Shown in pieces: positions 34,144-43,274 of a stretch of 64,000 nucleotides of DNA (within the stretch, counting starts at the first letter, position 1; the number at the start of each line of letters is the position of its first letter). Under the pieces are notes generated by a model. The model saw nothing but the letters and a program-made list of their open reading frames with translations, searched no databases and was not told the origin of the DNA. Both the position numbers and the translations under genes were made by a program. The stretch lies in NCBI GenBank assembly GCA_963723965.1, contig CAVRSV010000012.1, forward strand, positions 620,001 through 684,000. The letters are read 5' to 3'. Source of the stretch: JARRKC01 sp963723965 (GTDB lineage Bacteria; Acidobacteriota; UBA6911; RPQK01; JAPXNP01).

Positions 34144-35361
34144 ATGAGCATCTGGATGATCATGAGAGTTTCTGCGAAGGCTTTGACCAGAAACAAGTTC
34201 CGAGCCTTCCTTACGATGTTGGGGATCATCATCGGCGTGGCAGCGGTGATCGCTATGATCTCCCTCGGACGAGGGGCTCAGCAGCAAGTCGCCGAGCGAA
34301 TTTCCTCCATGGGGACGGACATCATCTGGGTCCGCGCCGGGAGCCGGAACGAGGGCGGCATGATGGGCGGCTCCGGCACCAACAACACGCTGACGGTCGA
34401 GGACTTCGAAGCGATGCAGCGGGAGTGCCCGTCGATCGCCGTCGCCAGCCCTTCGGCCAGCACCGGTCAGCAGGTCGTTTACGGCGGCCTGAACTGGAAC
34501 ACGCGCATCGAAGGCTACAACGAGCGCTTTCCCGAACTCCGCAACTGGACGATCTCCTCCGGTGAGAGCTTCACCGCCCAGAACGTGCGAAGCGCGTCTC
34601 GAGTGGCCGTCCTGGGTCAGACCGTCGTGGACCAGCTTTTCCCGAATACCAACCCGGTGGGGAAGACCATTCGCGTGGGAGCCCTTCCCTTCAAGGTCCT
34701 GGGAGTCCTGGGCAAGAAGGGTGCCGACCCGCGCGGGATGGATCAGGATGACACGATCATCGTCCCCTATTCGACGGTCCAGAAGAAGTTCCAGGGCGGA
34801 GTCCTCTACGTCCAGTCCGGCATCGTGAAGGCGGTGAGCGGACAGGCCCGCTATGCCGAAGAGGAGCTGACCGATCTGTTGCGACAGCGCCACAACATCC
34901 GCGCCGGGCAGCCCGACGACTTCGAGGTACGCAACTTCAGCGAGTTTGCACAGGCGCTCGAGCAGACCCAGGGTGTGATGACCACGCTGCTGGCCAGCAT
35001 CGCCTCGGTCTCGCTGCTGGTCGGTGGAATCGGCATCATGAACATCATGTTGGTTTCCGTGTCCGAGCGGACCCGTGAAATCGGCATTCACATGAGCATC
35101 GGCGCCCGCCCCAACCAGGTGCGGGTTCAGTTCCTGTTCGAGTCGATCGTGCTCTGTCTGCTGGGAGGCCTGGTCGGGCTGGGCCTTGGCGTGGGAGGGT
35201 CGTTTGCCTTGTCGACCTTTCTACAGTGGTCCACGTCGCTCTCGCCCGATGCGGTGGCGGCATCGATCATCTTTCCCGTGATGATCGGGGTCTTTTTCGG
35301 GTATTATCCGGCCCACAAGGCGGCCGCCCTCGACCCCATCGAAGCGCTGCGTTACGAGTAA
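34144..35361 (+). CDS. MacB-like ABC transporter permease (efflux system 2)
   Basis: A 405-residue permease with a first helix after ALTRNKFRAFLTMLGIIIGV, a MacB periplasmic core domain (about 45-270), and three C-terminal helices containing VGGIGIMNIMLVSVSERTRE and ending PAHKAAALDPIEALRYE. I prefer the ATG at 34144, with GGAG seven bases upstream and a normal N terminus, over the ATG at 34084 that overlaps the ATPase stop, because the extra 20 residues are unlike the family. With a single permease gene it should act as a homodimer. Confidence 0.9.
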   Translation: MSIWMIMRVSAKALTRNKFRAFLTMLGIIIGVAAVIAMISLGRGAQQQVAERISSMGTDIIWVRAGSRNEGGMMGGSGTNNTLTVEDFEAMQRECPSIAVASPSASTGQQVVYGGLNWNTRIEGYNERFPELRNWTISSGESFTAQNVRSASRVAVLGQTVVDQLFPNTNPVGKTIRVGALPFKVLGVLGKKGADPRGMDQDDTIIVPYSTVQKKFQGGVLYVQSGIVKAVSGQARYAEEELTDLLRQRHNIRAGQPDDFEVRNFSEFAQALEQTQGVMTTLLASIASVSLLVGGIGIMNIMLVSVSERTREIGIHMSIGARPNQVRVQFLFESIVLCLLGGLVGLGLGVGGSFALSTFLQWSTSLSPDAVAASIIFPVMIGVFFGYYPAHKAAALDPIEALRYE

Positions 35362-35382
35362 ATTGCGGGTTTCGGGTTCCGG

Positions 35383-35908
35383 GGGGCGTGTTGCCCAAAT
35401 CGCTCTGACGCGGTTCCCACACTCCCTCGCGAGACCCGTCCTCCCGTTCTCCGGGCCCGGCGCGGGGCGCCTCACTTCGTTCGGGTTCTGAAATACGGAG
35501 CGGCATCCCGTCCTCCCGCGCTCCCGCGCTCCCGTTCTCCGGGCCGAGCGGCGAAGGCCCAACGCCGAAGTGCGAAGTGCGAAGTGCGAAGTGTGAAGGG
35601 CGAGGGCTGTTTCGGATCGGACGCTGGCAGGCAGGCGAATGCACGGCGGGTTGGTTCCACGCAACGGCGCAAAGAAGGACGCAAAGCCGCCAGCCACAAA
35701 GAATCTCCTTGCGGCGTGGCGTACTTGGCGCCTTTGCGTGAGATCAGGCTGCCGAGACCTCTCTCCAGTGGGCGCACACCGATCGGAGGCCGCCGCCCTT
35801 TGGGCAACACGCCCCCGGGTTTCGGGGTTCTGCGTTCCGCGTTCCGCGGGAGACGGGAGACGGGAAACGGGAAACGGGAGGTATCGAATTCGCACTTCGG
35901 GGGCGAAG
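35383..35908. repeat. Composite intergenic repeat region B
   Basis: The 578 bases between the convergent permease and uroporphyrinogen methyltransferase genes are almost wholly repeat. Parts shared with region A are GCGTGTTGCCCAAATCGCTC at the left, a heptamer array with GAAGTGC units (about 35549-35606), the core at 35659-35816, and GGGAAACGGGAAACGGG near 35869. The order of parts is partly shuffled relative to region A. I see no gene here. Confidence 0.85.
35659..35816. repeat. Repeat core copy 3 with long inverted repeat
   Basis: The arm at 35659-35690 (ACGCAACGGCGCAAAGAAGG...) pairs imperfectly with the arm at 35709-35742 (TTGCGGCGTGGCGTACTTGG...) around a spacer of roughly 18 bases, so a transcript would fold into a long hairpin. 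The tail matches copies 1 and 2 with a few substitutions. Together with 32 bases upstream the match to 17996-18190 covers about 195 bases. Confidence 0.8.
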
Positions 35909-35939
35909 GGCGAACGAGGAACTCGAAACTCGGAACCGC

Positions 35940-36728
35940 TCAGGCCGTTCCCGCCTGAACGGCGGCGGCGACGCGGGCAACCGTCTCGGTTCGGGCCATG
36001 CGCACGACTTCACCCACCACGAGCAGCGCCGGGGAGCCCAGCCCCATTTGCTCCACCAAGGGTACGATCTCTCGCAGTGTCGCCACGGCGACGCGCTGTT
36101 GCGGCGTCGTGGCCGATTCGATGACGGCGGCAGGTGTTGTGAACGAACGGCCGTGGACGATCAGGCGGGAGACGATCGAGCGGAGGTTTCCGATCGGCAT
36201 CATGATGACCAGCGTGTCGGCCCCGCAGGCCAGCCCGCTCCAGTCCAAGGGGTTCTCGGGATCGTTCATCTGGTGTCCGGAGACGATCGCCACCGACGAG
36301 GCGGTTCCGCGATGGGTGACGGGTATGCCGGCCGCCGCCGGTGCCGCCAGTGCCGAGCTGACCCCGGGAATCACCTCGCACGGAATGCCCTGCTCCCTGA
36401 GATAGTGAACCTCTTCTCCGCCCCGGCCGAACAGAAAGGGATCGCCTCCCTTCAGGCGGACGACGTCGAGCCCCCTTCGGGCACGCTCGGCCAGGAGCCG
36501 ATGGATCTGCTCCTGGGGAAAGGAGTAGTGTCCGCCCCGTTTGCCCACATGGATTCGCTCGGCTTCCGGCGGCGCTTCATCGAGCAGGCGGGCGGCGACG
36601 AGCCGATCGTAGACGACGACCTGGGCACTCCGCAGCGCTCGCAGTCCCTTCACGGTGATCAGGTCTGGATCTCCCGGGCCGGCACCCACCAGGCAGACTC
36701 TCCCGATGCGACCGGATACCATCCTCAT
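35940..36728 (-). CDS. cobA: Uroporphyrinogen-III C-methyltransferase
   Basis: A 262-residue SUMT that methylates uroporphyrinogen III twice to precorrin-2, the branch point to siroheme. Signatures are VCLVGAGPGDPDLITVKG near the N terminus, VVYDRLV, VVRLKGGDPFLFGRGGEE and GIPVTHRGTASS. I start at MRMVSGRIGR (36728), which overlaps the preceding gene as ATGA. It is the third gene of a sulfite reductase-siroheme operon, so the product probably feeds siroheme for the reductase at 37297. Confidence 0.92.
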   Translation of the reverse strand: MRMVSGRIGRVCLVGAGPGDPDLITVKGLRALRSAQVVVYDRLVAARLLDEAPPEAERIHVGKRGGHYSFPQEQIHRLLAERARRGLDVVRLKGGDPFLFGRGGEEVHYLREQGIPCEVIPGVSSALAAPAAAGIPVTHRGTASSVAIVSGHQMNDPENPLDWSGLACGADTLVIMMPIGNLRSIVSRLIVHGRSFTTPAAVIESATTPQQRVAVATLREIVPLVEQMGLGSPALLVVGEVVRMARTETVARVAAAVQAGTA

Positions 36729-37300
36729 GGCCGGAACTCCTCCAGGGCGCCGGTCAGACGGGCACGAACGGCCGTGTCCCCACCCTGTCGGGCGGTCTCG
36801 GCCAGTCCCTCGTCGAAGAGCTGGCGGTAGAAGCGCTTCCGATCCCCGTATCGGGTGAGGCGCTGCCGGATTCCCTGCCGGGTCCGGCGCAGCTCTGAGA
36901 GCAGCACGGCGTATTCGCTCCCGAAGGCCGACTCCAGACGCTGTCGAATCCAGCCGGCCAGAGCCGGACTGGCACCTCCCGTCGACACGGCAATCTGCAG
37001 GTCGCCCCTGCGCAGGACGGCCGGCAGGATGAAGGAGCAGAACTGGGGCTTGTCGACGATATTGACGAAGACCCGCTGATTCTGGCCAAAGGCCTGGACC
37101 TCCGCCGCCTGATCGGGATCGACGTCGGCAACGATCAGAAAAGCGCCTCGGGCCTGCACCGGATCGAAGCGGGCGGCTCGTTTCACGAGGGCGCCTGCGG
37201 CCTCCAGGGCCGCGGCTTTTTCGTCGCACAGGCTTCCCGTGCCGACGACCAGGCACTCTTTTCCCCGCAGGTCGAGGAATGCAGGATAGTAGGGATTCAA
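36725..37300 (-). CDS. Precorrin-2 dehydrogenase/sirohydrochlorin ferrochelatase
   Basis: A 191-residue protein corresponding to the N-terminal half of CysG (Met8p-like). It begins NPYYPAFLDLRGKECLVVGT with an NAD-binding turn, and contains LIVADVDPD, VFVNIVDKPQFCSFILPAV and RGDLQIAVSTGGASPALAGW, the strongest family signature. The start is a TTG at 37300 that overlaps the stop of the sulfite reductase gene (TTGA), implying coupled translation. With the methyltransferase it completes siroheme synthesis from uroporphyrinogen III. Confidence 0.9.
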   Translation of the reverse strand: MNPYYPAFLDLRGKECLVVGTGSLCDEKAAALEAAGALVKRAARFDPVQARGAFLIVADVDPDQAAEVQAFGQNQRVFVNIVDKPQFCSFILPAVLRRGDLQIAVSTGGASPALAGWIRQRLESAFGSEYAVLLSELRRTRQGIRQRLTRYGDRKRFYRQLFDEGLAETARQGGDTAVRARLTGALEEFRP

Positions 37301-38973
37301 ACCGCGATCTCCTCGGCAAGACGGCCGCGCAAAGACTCCACGCCGAGACGGTGGCAGAAATCCCCGAAGTCCTCGGACGGCCGACGGCAGCGCCGGTACA
37401 ATGCAATCAGACGTCCGATCTCCTCGGCGAGCTCTTCCGCTGCCACATCTTCGAACAGTAGCTGGGCCAATCTCGTTCCCGACCGGTTTCCCCCGACCAG
37501 AATGTTGTAGCCGTTCACCGATTTGCCGATCAGGCCGATCTCGGCCACCGGAGGCCGCGAGCACGAATTCGGGCAGCCCGACATGCGGATCTTGATCGAC
37601 TCGTCGCCGAGCCCGGCCGCCTCGAGGTCATCGATCAATCCCGGCAGGCGGCGCTCGGCCTCGGTAATAGCCAGACCGCAGGTGGGCAATGCCGGACAGG
37701 CCAGGCTGCTTCGTCTGAGGGGCGAATCGAACCTGCCCGTGATCCCGTGCTGCTCGGCCAGTCGGCGCACGTCGGCCACGCGATCACCGGGGATATCCGC
37801 CAGAATCAGATCCTGGTTCGGCGTCAGGAACACGGTCGGCTCGGCGAGTTCGAGAATCGCCCGCAACCCGGTCTTCAGTCGACGATCGGGGAGGTCCTCG
37901 ATGCGGCCGTTTTCGACGAAGATCCCAAGACAGTGCCGATTCTCCTCGCGCTGCTCATGCCAGCCGAAGTGGTATTCCGTCGAGCCAAGGGACCAGGGCC
38001 TGGGGTCGGACAACACCTCTCCGAAGCGGGCTTCGACCTCCCGTCGAAAGGCAGTGATCCCCATCCGGTCGATGAGGTACTTCAGACGGGCCTGGCGTCG
38101 ATCTTCGCGATTCCCCAGGTCCCTCTGGGTCAGCACGATGGCCTCCAGCAGATCGAGCAGTCGTTCGGGCCCGATGAAGGCCAGAGGCTGCGCGAGCCTG
38201 GGGTAGGTCTCACCCTTGAGGTGCGTGCTGCCCAGGCCGCCCCCGACGAACACATCGAACCCGTCGAGCCGGCCCTCGGTGAGCAGGGGCAGGACCCCAA
38301 CATCATTCGTCAACAGGTCGACGCAATTGTCGTCCGGATCGGCGACGGCGATCTTGAACTTGCGCGGCAGATACGCCTTTCCGTAGAGTGGATCGGTCTC
38401 TTCCTCGGCCACCTTCTCGCCGTCGAGCCAGATTTCGAGATACGACGAAGTCCGGAAGGAGAAGCGCTCCGCTATCCGAGCGGCCCACGATCGGCCGTCG
38501 AATGGTGAGCCCCGGCGCAGGCTCGAGACGGGGCAGGCCATGGTGTTGCGGTTCCCGTCTCCGCAGGCTCCAAAGGTCGAGACCAGCTCGCGGTTCAGGT
38601 ACTGGACCGCCCGTTTCAGATTCGCTTTGCCGACGCCGTGGAACTGAATGCCCTGACGGGTGGTGATCCGCAGGGTGCCTTCTCCAAACCGGTCGGCGAC
38701 GTCGTCGAGGGCGCTCCACTGTTTCGGTGTGAGCCGGCCGCCGCCGGGATTCTTGATGCGGACCATGAACTGGTAGGCCTTCTCCCGGCCGCGGACCTGG
38801 CGTTCCTTGCGCTGGTCGCGGTCCTCCTGCTGATAGATTCCGTGGAACTTCAGGAGCTGGACGCTCTCCTTGGAGAAGTGACTGGTGTCCTGGGCCAGCT
38901 CGCCGGCGATCTCTCCGCGCAGGCCGTGGCTGTTCTCTTTGATCAGTTCGACCTTGGATTGTCGTTTGTTCAT
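37297..38973 (-). CDS. Siroheme-dependent sulfite/nitrite reductase
   Basis: A 558-residue hemoprotein with two ferredoxin-like half domains. The 4Fe-4S/siroheme ligands are CPALPTC and, about 35 residues later, SGCPNSC. Substrate-binding arginines are plausible in GTLRITTRQGIQFHG. Linkage to siroheme synthesis genes and the absence of nitrate genes favour assimilatory sulfite reduction to sulfide, though NirA-like nitrite reductase cannot be excluded from sequence alone. It is the first gene of the operon, with a sigma70-like promoter and a palindrome immediately upstream. Confidence 0.88.
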   Translation of the reverse strand: MNKRQSKVELIKENSHGLRGEIAGELAQDTSHFSKESVQLLKFHGIYQQEDRDQRKERQVRGREKAYQFMVRIKNPGGGRLTPKQWSALDDVADRFGEGTLRITTRQGIQFHGVGKANLKRAVQYLNRELVSTFGACGDGNRNTMACPVSSLRRGSPFDGRSWAARIAERFSFRTSSYLEIWLDGEKVAEEETDPLYGKAYLPRKFKIAVADPDDNCVDLLTNDVGVLPLLTEGRLDGFDVFVGGGLGSTHLKGETYPRLAQPLAFIGPERLLDLLEAIVLTQRDLGNREDRRQARLKYLIDRMGITAFRREVEARFGEVLSDPRPWSLGSTEYHFGWHEQREENRHCLGIFVENGRIEDLPDRRLKTGLRAILELAEPTVFLTPNQDLILADIPGDRVADVRRLAEQHGITGRFDSPLRRSSLACPALPTCGLAITEAERRLPGLIDDLEAAGLGDESIKIRMSGCPNSCSRPPVAEIGLIGKSVNGYNILVGGNRSGTRLAQLLFEDVAAEELAEEIGRLIALYRRCRRPSEDFGDFCHRLGVESLRGRLAEEIAV

Positions 38974-38981
38974 AGCATATT

Positions 38982-38996
38982 AATTCGATAGGAATT
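38982..38996. promoter_or_regulatory. Palindromic operator candidate at sulfite reductase
   Basis: AATTC (38982-38986) and GAATT (38992-38996) form a perfect inverted repeat around a five-base centre, nine bases upstream of the sulfite reductase ATG and just downstream of the predicted start point. The position suits a repressor of sulfur assimilation. The AT-rich AATTC-N5-GAATT form is loosely like sites of Rrf2-family regulators, but the regulator is not in this window. Confidence 0.45.
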
Positions 38997-39011
38997 ATAG
39001 TATTGAAACAA

Positions 39012-39040
39012 AGTGTAGCCTGCCGAAGGAGAGATGTCAA
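39012..39040 (-). promoter_or_regulatory. Sigma70-type promoter of sulfite reductase operon
   Basis: On the minus strand a perfect TTGACA (39035-39040) lies 17 bases from TACACT (39012-39017), four of six matches to the -10 consensus. Transcription would begin near 39005, some 30 bases before the ATG at 38973, with the AATTC/GAATT palindrome in the early transcribed region. Confidence 0.6.
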
Positions 39041-39151
39041 CTTCGCCGCTGCCCCTCTCGAATCGGGGACGACTTCGCTCCGGGAGCGCGGGGCCCCACC
39101 GGCACAGGATTGTGAGCCGGCCCGGCACGGGAAGATCCGGGTTGGCGACCT

Positions 39152-40375
39152 CTAGCTGGCCAGCAGTTGATTGGCCCAGGACACGGCGGCCTGATAGGCC
39201 TGGTGGATGCGGCCCGAGTCGAGGCCGAGTCGCGAAATCAGCTCGTCGGCCTCTGCGGTCCGGCCGTCTTCGAGTGCTTCCGCCAGGAGGAGCAACGGCA
39301 GGTATTCGTTGTTGGCCTCCCGGCGCAGCGCCCCCTTGAGCTTTTCCTCGACGGGAAGATACTTCACGGCGTCGGCCGTCGGGATCCCCAGCATCACGTC
39401 AATCAGGGAGAAGAGTCCGAGCATCTGCAGGCTGTCCGGGTCAAAGCCCCAATAATCGAAGGTCTCTCCGAGCAGCTCCAGGAATCTGCCCCGCTGGGCG
39501 GACAGGTAGACGAGCTCGGTTCCATGTGTGCTCTGGCCCATGTCGCTCAGAATGGCGACTCTCAGCCACTGACGCATCCGGGTCCAGCCGAGCAGCGTGA
39601 TCGCCTGCCGGATCGATTTGATGCTCTGACGGAATCCAAAGGCGGCCGAGTTCAGATATCCGAGCAGACGAAAGCTGAGCGCGGCGTCCGCCTGCACGGA
39701 CTCGGCCAGCTTGGGAAAATCGGGGTCGCCCTCCTCGATCAGCGCCATCAGGCGCAGGCGGGCCATCTGGTTCGACGTGATCCGGCGTACGGGCACGTCT
39801 TCCGGCGACTTGAAGAATGAGCCCTGGAAGAGCTGGAACCCCTGTCGATGAAAGTCCGACCAGAGCGAACGGTCTCCAATGTCCTCCGCCAGGCGCAATC
39901 CGGGGTAGGTGCTCATTCGCGTTGCCAGTTCCGGGGAGGCGGCCGAGCGGGCCGTCGGAAGACACAGCACGTCGGCGAGCTCGTAGATGCCTTCCCAGCC
40001 CGGATCCCCGCTGAATCCTCCGACGGCCAGCAGGTAGCCACTGGATTTCAGCTCCTCCAGTGCGGTCTGTATCTCCCGCGGCTGAGCCGAGCCTTCATCG
40101 ACCTTCACGGCGGCCAGGGCCGGCGGCAGTGCATAGGGCAGCTGTTCCAGCACACCCTTTTCGCCAAACGACACCATCAGGCGCTTGCCCCGTTCGGAGA
40201 CCTGCTGCAGGCCGATGTACGCGCTGGACGCCAGGCAGGAAATCGCCTGATCGGTCAGACCGGGATCCTCGGCGCCGGACCGTGTCTGCAGGCACCGGAT
40301 GCCGTAGCCCCAGAGCTTCTGCTGATCGTCGAAAATCGGCCTGCGCGCCAGTACGAGCGGGGTTTCCTGATCCAT
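39152..40375 (-). CDS. EAL-like/HDOD domain signalling protein
   Basis: A 407-residue cytoplasmic protein of the YuxH type. The N-terminal 200 residues resemble a degenerate EAL domain (VLARRPIFDDQQKLWGYGI, then GGFSGDPGWE where the catalytic acidic residues of a phosphodiesterase would be expected but are not seen). Residues about 205-395 form an HDOD domain (ALSFRLLGYLNSAAFGFRQ, SIRQAITLLGWTRMRQWL). Such proteins work as scaffolds in c-di-GMP or motility signalling. It lies 44 bases downstream of the glycogen phosphorylase gene and may be co-transcribed. Confidence 0.85.
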   Translation of the reverse strand: MDQETPLVLARRPIFDDQQKLWGYGIRCLQTRSGAEDPGLTDQAISCLASSAYIGLQQVSERGKRLMVSFGEKGVLEQLPYALPPALAAVKVDEGSAQPREIQTALEELKSSGYLLAVGGFSGDPGWEGIYELADVLCLPTARSAASPELATRMSTYPGLRLAEDIGDRSLWSDFHRQGFQLFQGSFFKSPEDVPVRRITSNQMARLRLMALIEEGDPDFPKLAESVQADAALSFRLLGYLNSAAFGFRQSIKSIRQAITLLGWTRMRQWLRVAILSDMGQSTHGTELVYLSAQRGRFLELLGETFDYWGFDPDSLQMLGLFSLIDVMLGIPTADAVKYLPVEEKLKGALRREANNEYLPLLLLAEALEDGRTAEADELISRLGLDSGRIHQAYQAAVSWANQLLAS

Positions 40376-40419
40376 ATTTCAACCTGTGATTCTTTCCAGC
40401 CTCCGGTTCGACTCTGCGA

Positions 40420-42879
40420 TCACTCCAAATCGAGCGCCGAAACGTCCCAGATGCCGTCGGCATACTCGAGGATCGCACGATCACTCGAGAATCTCCCCAT
40501 CCGCGCACAGTTCAGAATGGAACGGCGAGCCCATTCGTCGGGATCCCCGTAGAGTCGGCTGACCTCGTCCTGCGCCAGAACGTAAGCGCGAAAATCCGCC
40601 AGGACCTGGAAGAAGTCTCCCCATTCGAGCAGGGACTGAACGATGGGCTGGAAGAGCCGCGGTTGATCGGGAGAGAAAGCCCCCCCGCCGATCATCTCCA
40701 GTACCCGTCTCAGATCCCCGTCTCGATCGTAGAACTCCCGCGAATCGCCTCCTCGCGCACGACGGGCCACAACCTCGTCGGCCGTCAGCCCGAAAATGAA
40801 GATATTCTCCCGTCCCACCTCGTTCATGATCTCGATGTTGGCCCCGTCCAGAGTCCCGATCGTCAATGCCCCGTTGAGGGCGAACTTCATGTTTCCCGTT
40901 CCCGAAGCTTCCATCCCGGCCGTTGAGATCTGCTCCGACAGGTCCGCGGCGGGAATCACCTTCTCGGCTTGAGAAACGCAGTAGTTGGGGAGGAACAGGA
41001 TGCGGAGCCGGCCCCGGACGTCGGGGTCCACGTTCACGACGGCGGCGATGGAATTGATGAGTTTGATGATCAGCTTCGCCTGCCGGTAGGCCGGAGCCGC
41101 CTTGCCGGCGAAGACGATGGTGCGCGGGGTGAACTCTGCCTGCGGCGCATCCTTGATCCGGTTGAAAAGGGCCACGACGTGCAACGCATTGAGCAATTGC
41201 CGCTTGTACTCGTGGATCCGCTTGACCTGGACGTCGAACATCGTATCCGGATTGACTCCCAATCCCATCTTGCGCAGCACGTAGCGGGCCAGCCGCTGTT
41301 TGTTCTCCCGGCGCGCCCGAATCCACCCGTCCCGAAAGGCGGGGTCTTCGGAAAGGGGTCCGAGATCCTGGAGACGATCGAGGTCGGTCAGCCAGGTGGG
41401 TCCGACCGCTTCCGTGATCAGCAGGGAGAGGGCCGGGTTGGCCTGGCGCAGCCATCGGCGCGGAGTGATCCCGTTGGTGACGTTGCGGATCCGGCCGGGG
41501 AAGATCTCCTCGAAGTCCCGGAAGAGCTCCCGTCGCAGAATGTCCGAGTGCAGGGCGGCAACACCGTTGACGGCGTGCCCTCCCACGATTGCCAGATGGG
41601 CCATCCGCACCCGCTTCGGATTCCCTTCCTGGACCAGAGAGACCCTTCCCAGCCGCTCCGGATCGGACGGAAAGCGCTCCCGCACGTGATCGAGAAAGCG
41701 TTGGTTGATTTCGAAGATGATCTCGAGATGGCGGGGCAGGAGGCGACCCAGGAGATCGACCGACCAGGTTTCGAGGGCCTCCGGCAGGACCGTGTGATTG
41801 GTGTAGCCGAAGGTCCGCTCGCAGATTCGCCAGGCCTCGTCCCAGCCCAGATCCTCCACGTCCATCAGGAGCCGCATCAACTCGGGGACCGCCAGGGAGG
41901 GGTGGGTATCGTTGAGCTGGATCGCGACGAAATCGGGAAAGGACGACCAGTCCTGGTGCTGCTTCCGGAAGCGCCGCAGGATGTCCTGCAACGTCGCCGA
42001 GACGAAGAAATACTGCTGTTTCAGGCGCAGTTCCCTGCCCGGGGCCACCTCGTCGTTCGGGTACAGGACTTTGGAGATGTTCTCGCTGACGACCTTGGCC
42101 TCCACCGCTCCCACATAGTCCCCGAGATTGAACTGAGCCAGGTTGAATTCAAAGCTCGATCGGGCCACCCAGAGCCGCATGTGCGTCGCATATTCCCCGC
42201 CGAATCCCGGGATCAGGATGTCCGACGCCAGGGCCATGACCGAATCGGCATCCACCCAGCGATAGCGAAGCCGGCCGGCAGAATCCTGATAGGCCTCGGA
42301 GCGCCCTCCCAATTGGACGCGATACAACACCTCGGGCCGCTGGATCTCCCAGGGAGAGCCCTGGCGCATCCAGTTGTCGCATTCCTCCTGCTGGTAGCCG
42401 TCGACGAGCTTCTGGTGGAAGATGCCAAAATCGTACCGGATGCCGTAGCCATAACCGGGAAGCTGCAGGGTCGCCATCGAATCCAGAAAGCAGGAGGCCA
42501 GCCGTCCGAGCCCCCCGTTCCCCAGTCCGGCGTCCCACTCCTCTTCTTCGATGTCCTCGAGATCCCAGCCGAGGCCGGACAGAGCGACGTTGGCCTCCTC
42601 TTCCATGCCCAGACAGAGCAGATAATTGCGCAGGAACCGTCCCGGCAGGAACTCCAGAGACAGGTAGTAAGCCCGCTTGACGAGGAGTTCGTAGCAGCTG
42701 CGCTGCGTCTCCAGCCAGCGCTCGATCAATCGGTCCCGCACCGCATACGCGAGAGCCTGGAACATCGAAGGTCGCTCTGCCAGGTCCGGGTCGATACCCA
42801 GCGTGGACTGGAGGTGCCGGACAATACTCTCCCGGAGTACCTGTCCCTGCCTCAGCTTCGCTTTCGGTGTCGCGCTCAT
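40420..42879 (-). CDS. glgP: Glycogen/starch/maltodextrin phosphorylase
   Basis: An 819-residue GT35 enzyme that releases glucose-1-phosphate from alpha-1,4-glucans. It has EWDAGLGNGGLGRLASCFLD, NDTHPSLAVPELMR, VKRIHEYKRQLLN and the PLP lysine site EASGTGNMKFALNGAL. The start at 42879 (MSATPKAKLR) is preceded by AGGG; the upstream frame is repeat-derived. Its length matches bacterial GlgP. No glycogen synthase or branching gene is nearby, so it may serve glycogen or imported dextrins. The gap upstream is repeat region C. Confidence 0.93.
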   Translation of the reverse strand: MSATPKAKLRQGQVLRESIVRHLQSTLGIDPDLAERPSMFQALAYAVRDRLIERWLETQRSCYELLVKRAYYLSLEFLPGRFLRNYLLCLGMEEEANVALSGLGWDLEDIEEEEWDAGLGNGGLGRLASCFLDSMATLQLPGYGYGIRYDFGIFHQKLVDGYQQEECDNWMRQGSPWEIQRPEVLYRVQLGGRSEAYQDSAGRLRYRWVDADSVMALASDILIPGFGGEYATHMRLWVARSSFEFNLAQFNLGDYVGAVEAKVVSENISKVLYPNDEVAPGRELRLKQQYFFVSATLQDILRRFRKQHQDWSSFPDFVAIQLNDTHPSLAVPELMRLLMDVEDLGWDEAWRICERTFGYTNHTVLPEALETWSVDLLGRLLPRHLEIIFEINQRFLDHVRERFPSDPERLGRVSLVQEGNPKRVRMAHLAIVGGHAVNGVAALHSDILRRELFRDFEEIFPGRIRNVTNGITPRRWLRQANPALSLLITEAVGPTWLTDLDRLQDLGPLSEDPAFRDGWIRARRENKQRLARYVLRKMGLGVNPDTMFDVQVKRIHEYKRQLLNALHVVALFNRIKDAPQAEFTPRTIVFAGKAAPAYRQAKLIIKLINSIAAVVNVDPDVRGRLRILFLPNYCVSQAEKVIPAADLSEQISTAGMEASGTGNMKFALNGALTIGTLDGANIEIMNEVGRENIFIFGLTADEVVARRARGGDSREFYDRDGDLRRVLEMIGGGAFSPDQPRLFQPIVQSLLEWGDFFQVLADFRAYVLAQDEVSRLYGDPDEWARRSILNCARMGRFSSDRAILEYADGIWDVSALDLE

Positions 42880-42929
42880 AAGCCAGCCCTTTATATCGGT
42901 CCGCGACCGGACAGGACTTAGGGACGACC

Positions 42930-43265
42930 GGGAAAGTTCCGTGTTCCGAGGGCCGAGTTCCGAGCTCCAAGGTTCCGCGGGGGTGTGGCCCAAATGGCGG
43001 CAGCCTCGCACCGGTCACGCCCGCCCCGCTGAGCAGGGCTTGGACAGCTTGATCTCAAGCCAAGCCGTCGCCCCCAAGAACCCCCTTTGCGGCGTTGCGT
43101 ACTTCGCGCCTTTGCGTGAAACCGGACCGCCGAGCCCCCTCGCGCCCGCCGAACCCCGGCCAATCGATTTCCACGCGAAGTCGCCAGGTACGCCGCCGCC
43201 TTCGCTTACCCGCCACCGTGCAGCCCGTCTCCGGAACCCACACGGCCGCACCGCAATTCGGAAAT
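42930..43265. repeat. Composite intergenic repeat region C (diverged)
   Basis: The 395-base gap between the DPP IV and phosphorylase genes holds no gene but has diverged copies of the repeat parts: TTCCGTGTTCCGAGGGCCG near 42935, GGGTGTGGCCCAAATGGC near 42982, and a core relic at 43063-43140 reading CTTTGCGGCGTTGCGTACTT followed by GCGCCTTTGCGTGAAACCGG. The left palindrome arm and heptamer array are missing, so this looks like an old, decayed copy. Confidence 0.65.
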
Positions 43266-43274
43266 CGGAAATCC

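Noticed and set aside
40969..42921. A 650-codon plus-strand open frame
   Set aside because: It is the complement of glgP. The His/Asp/Leu pattern mirrors phosphorylase codons and has no independent support.
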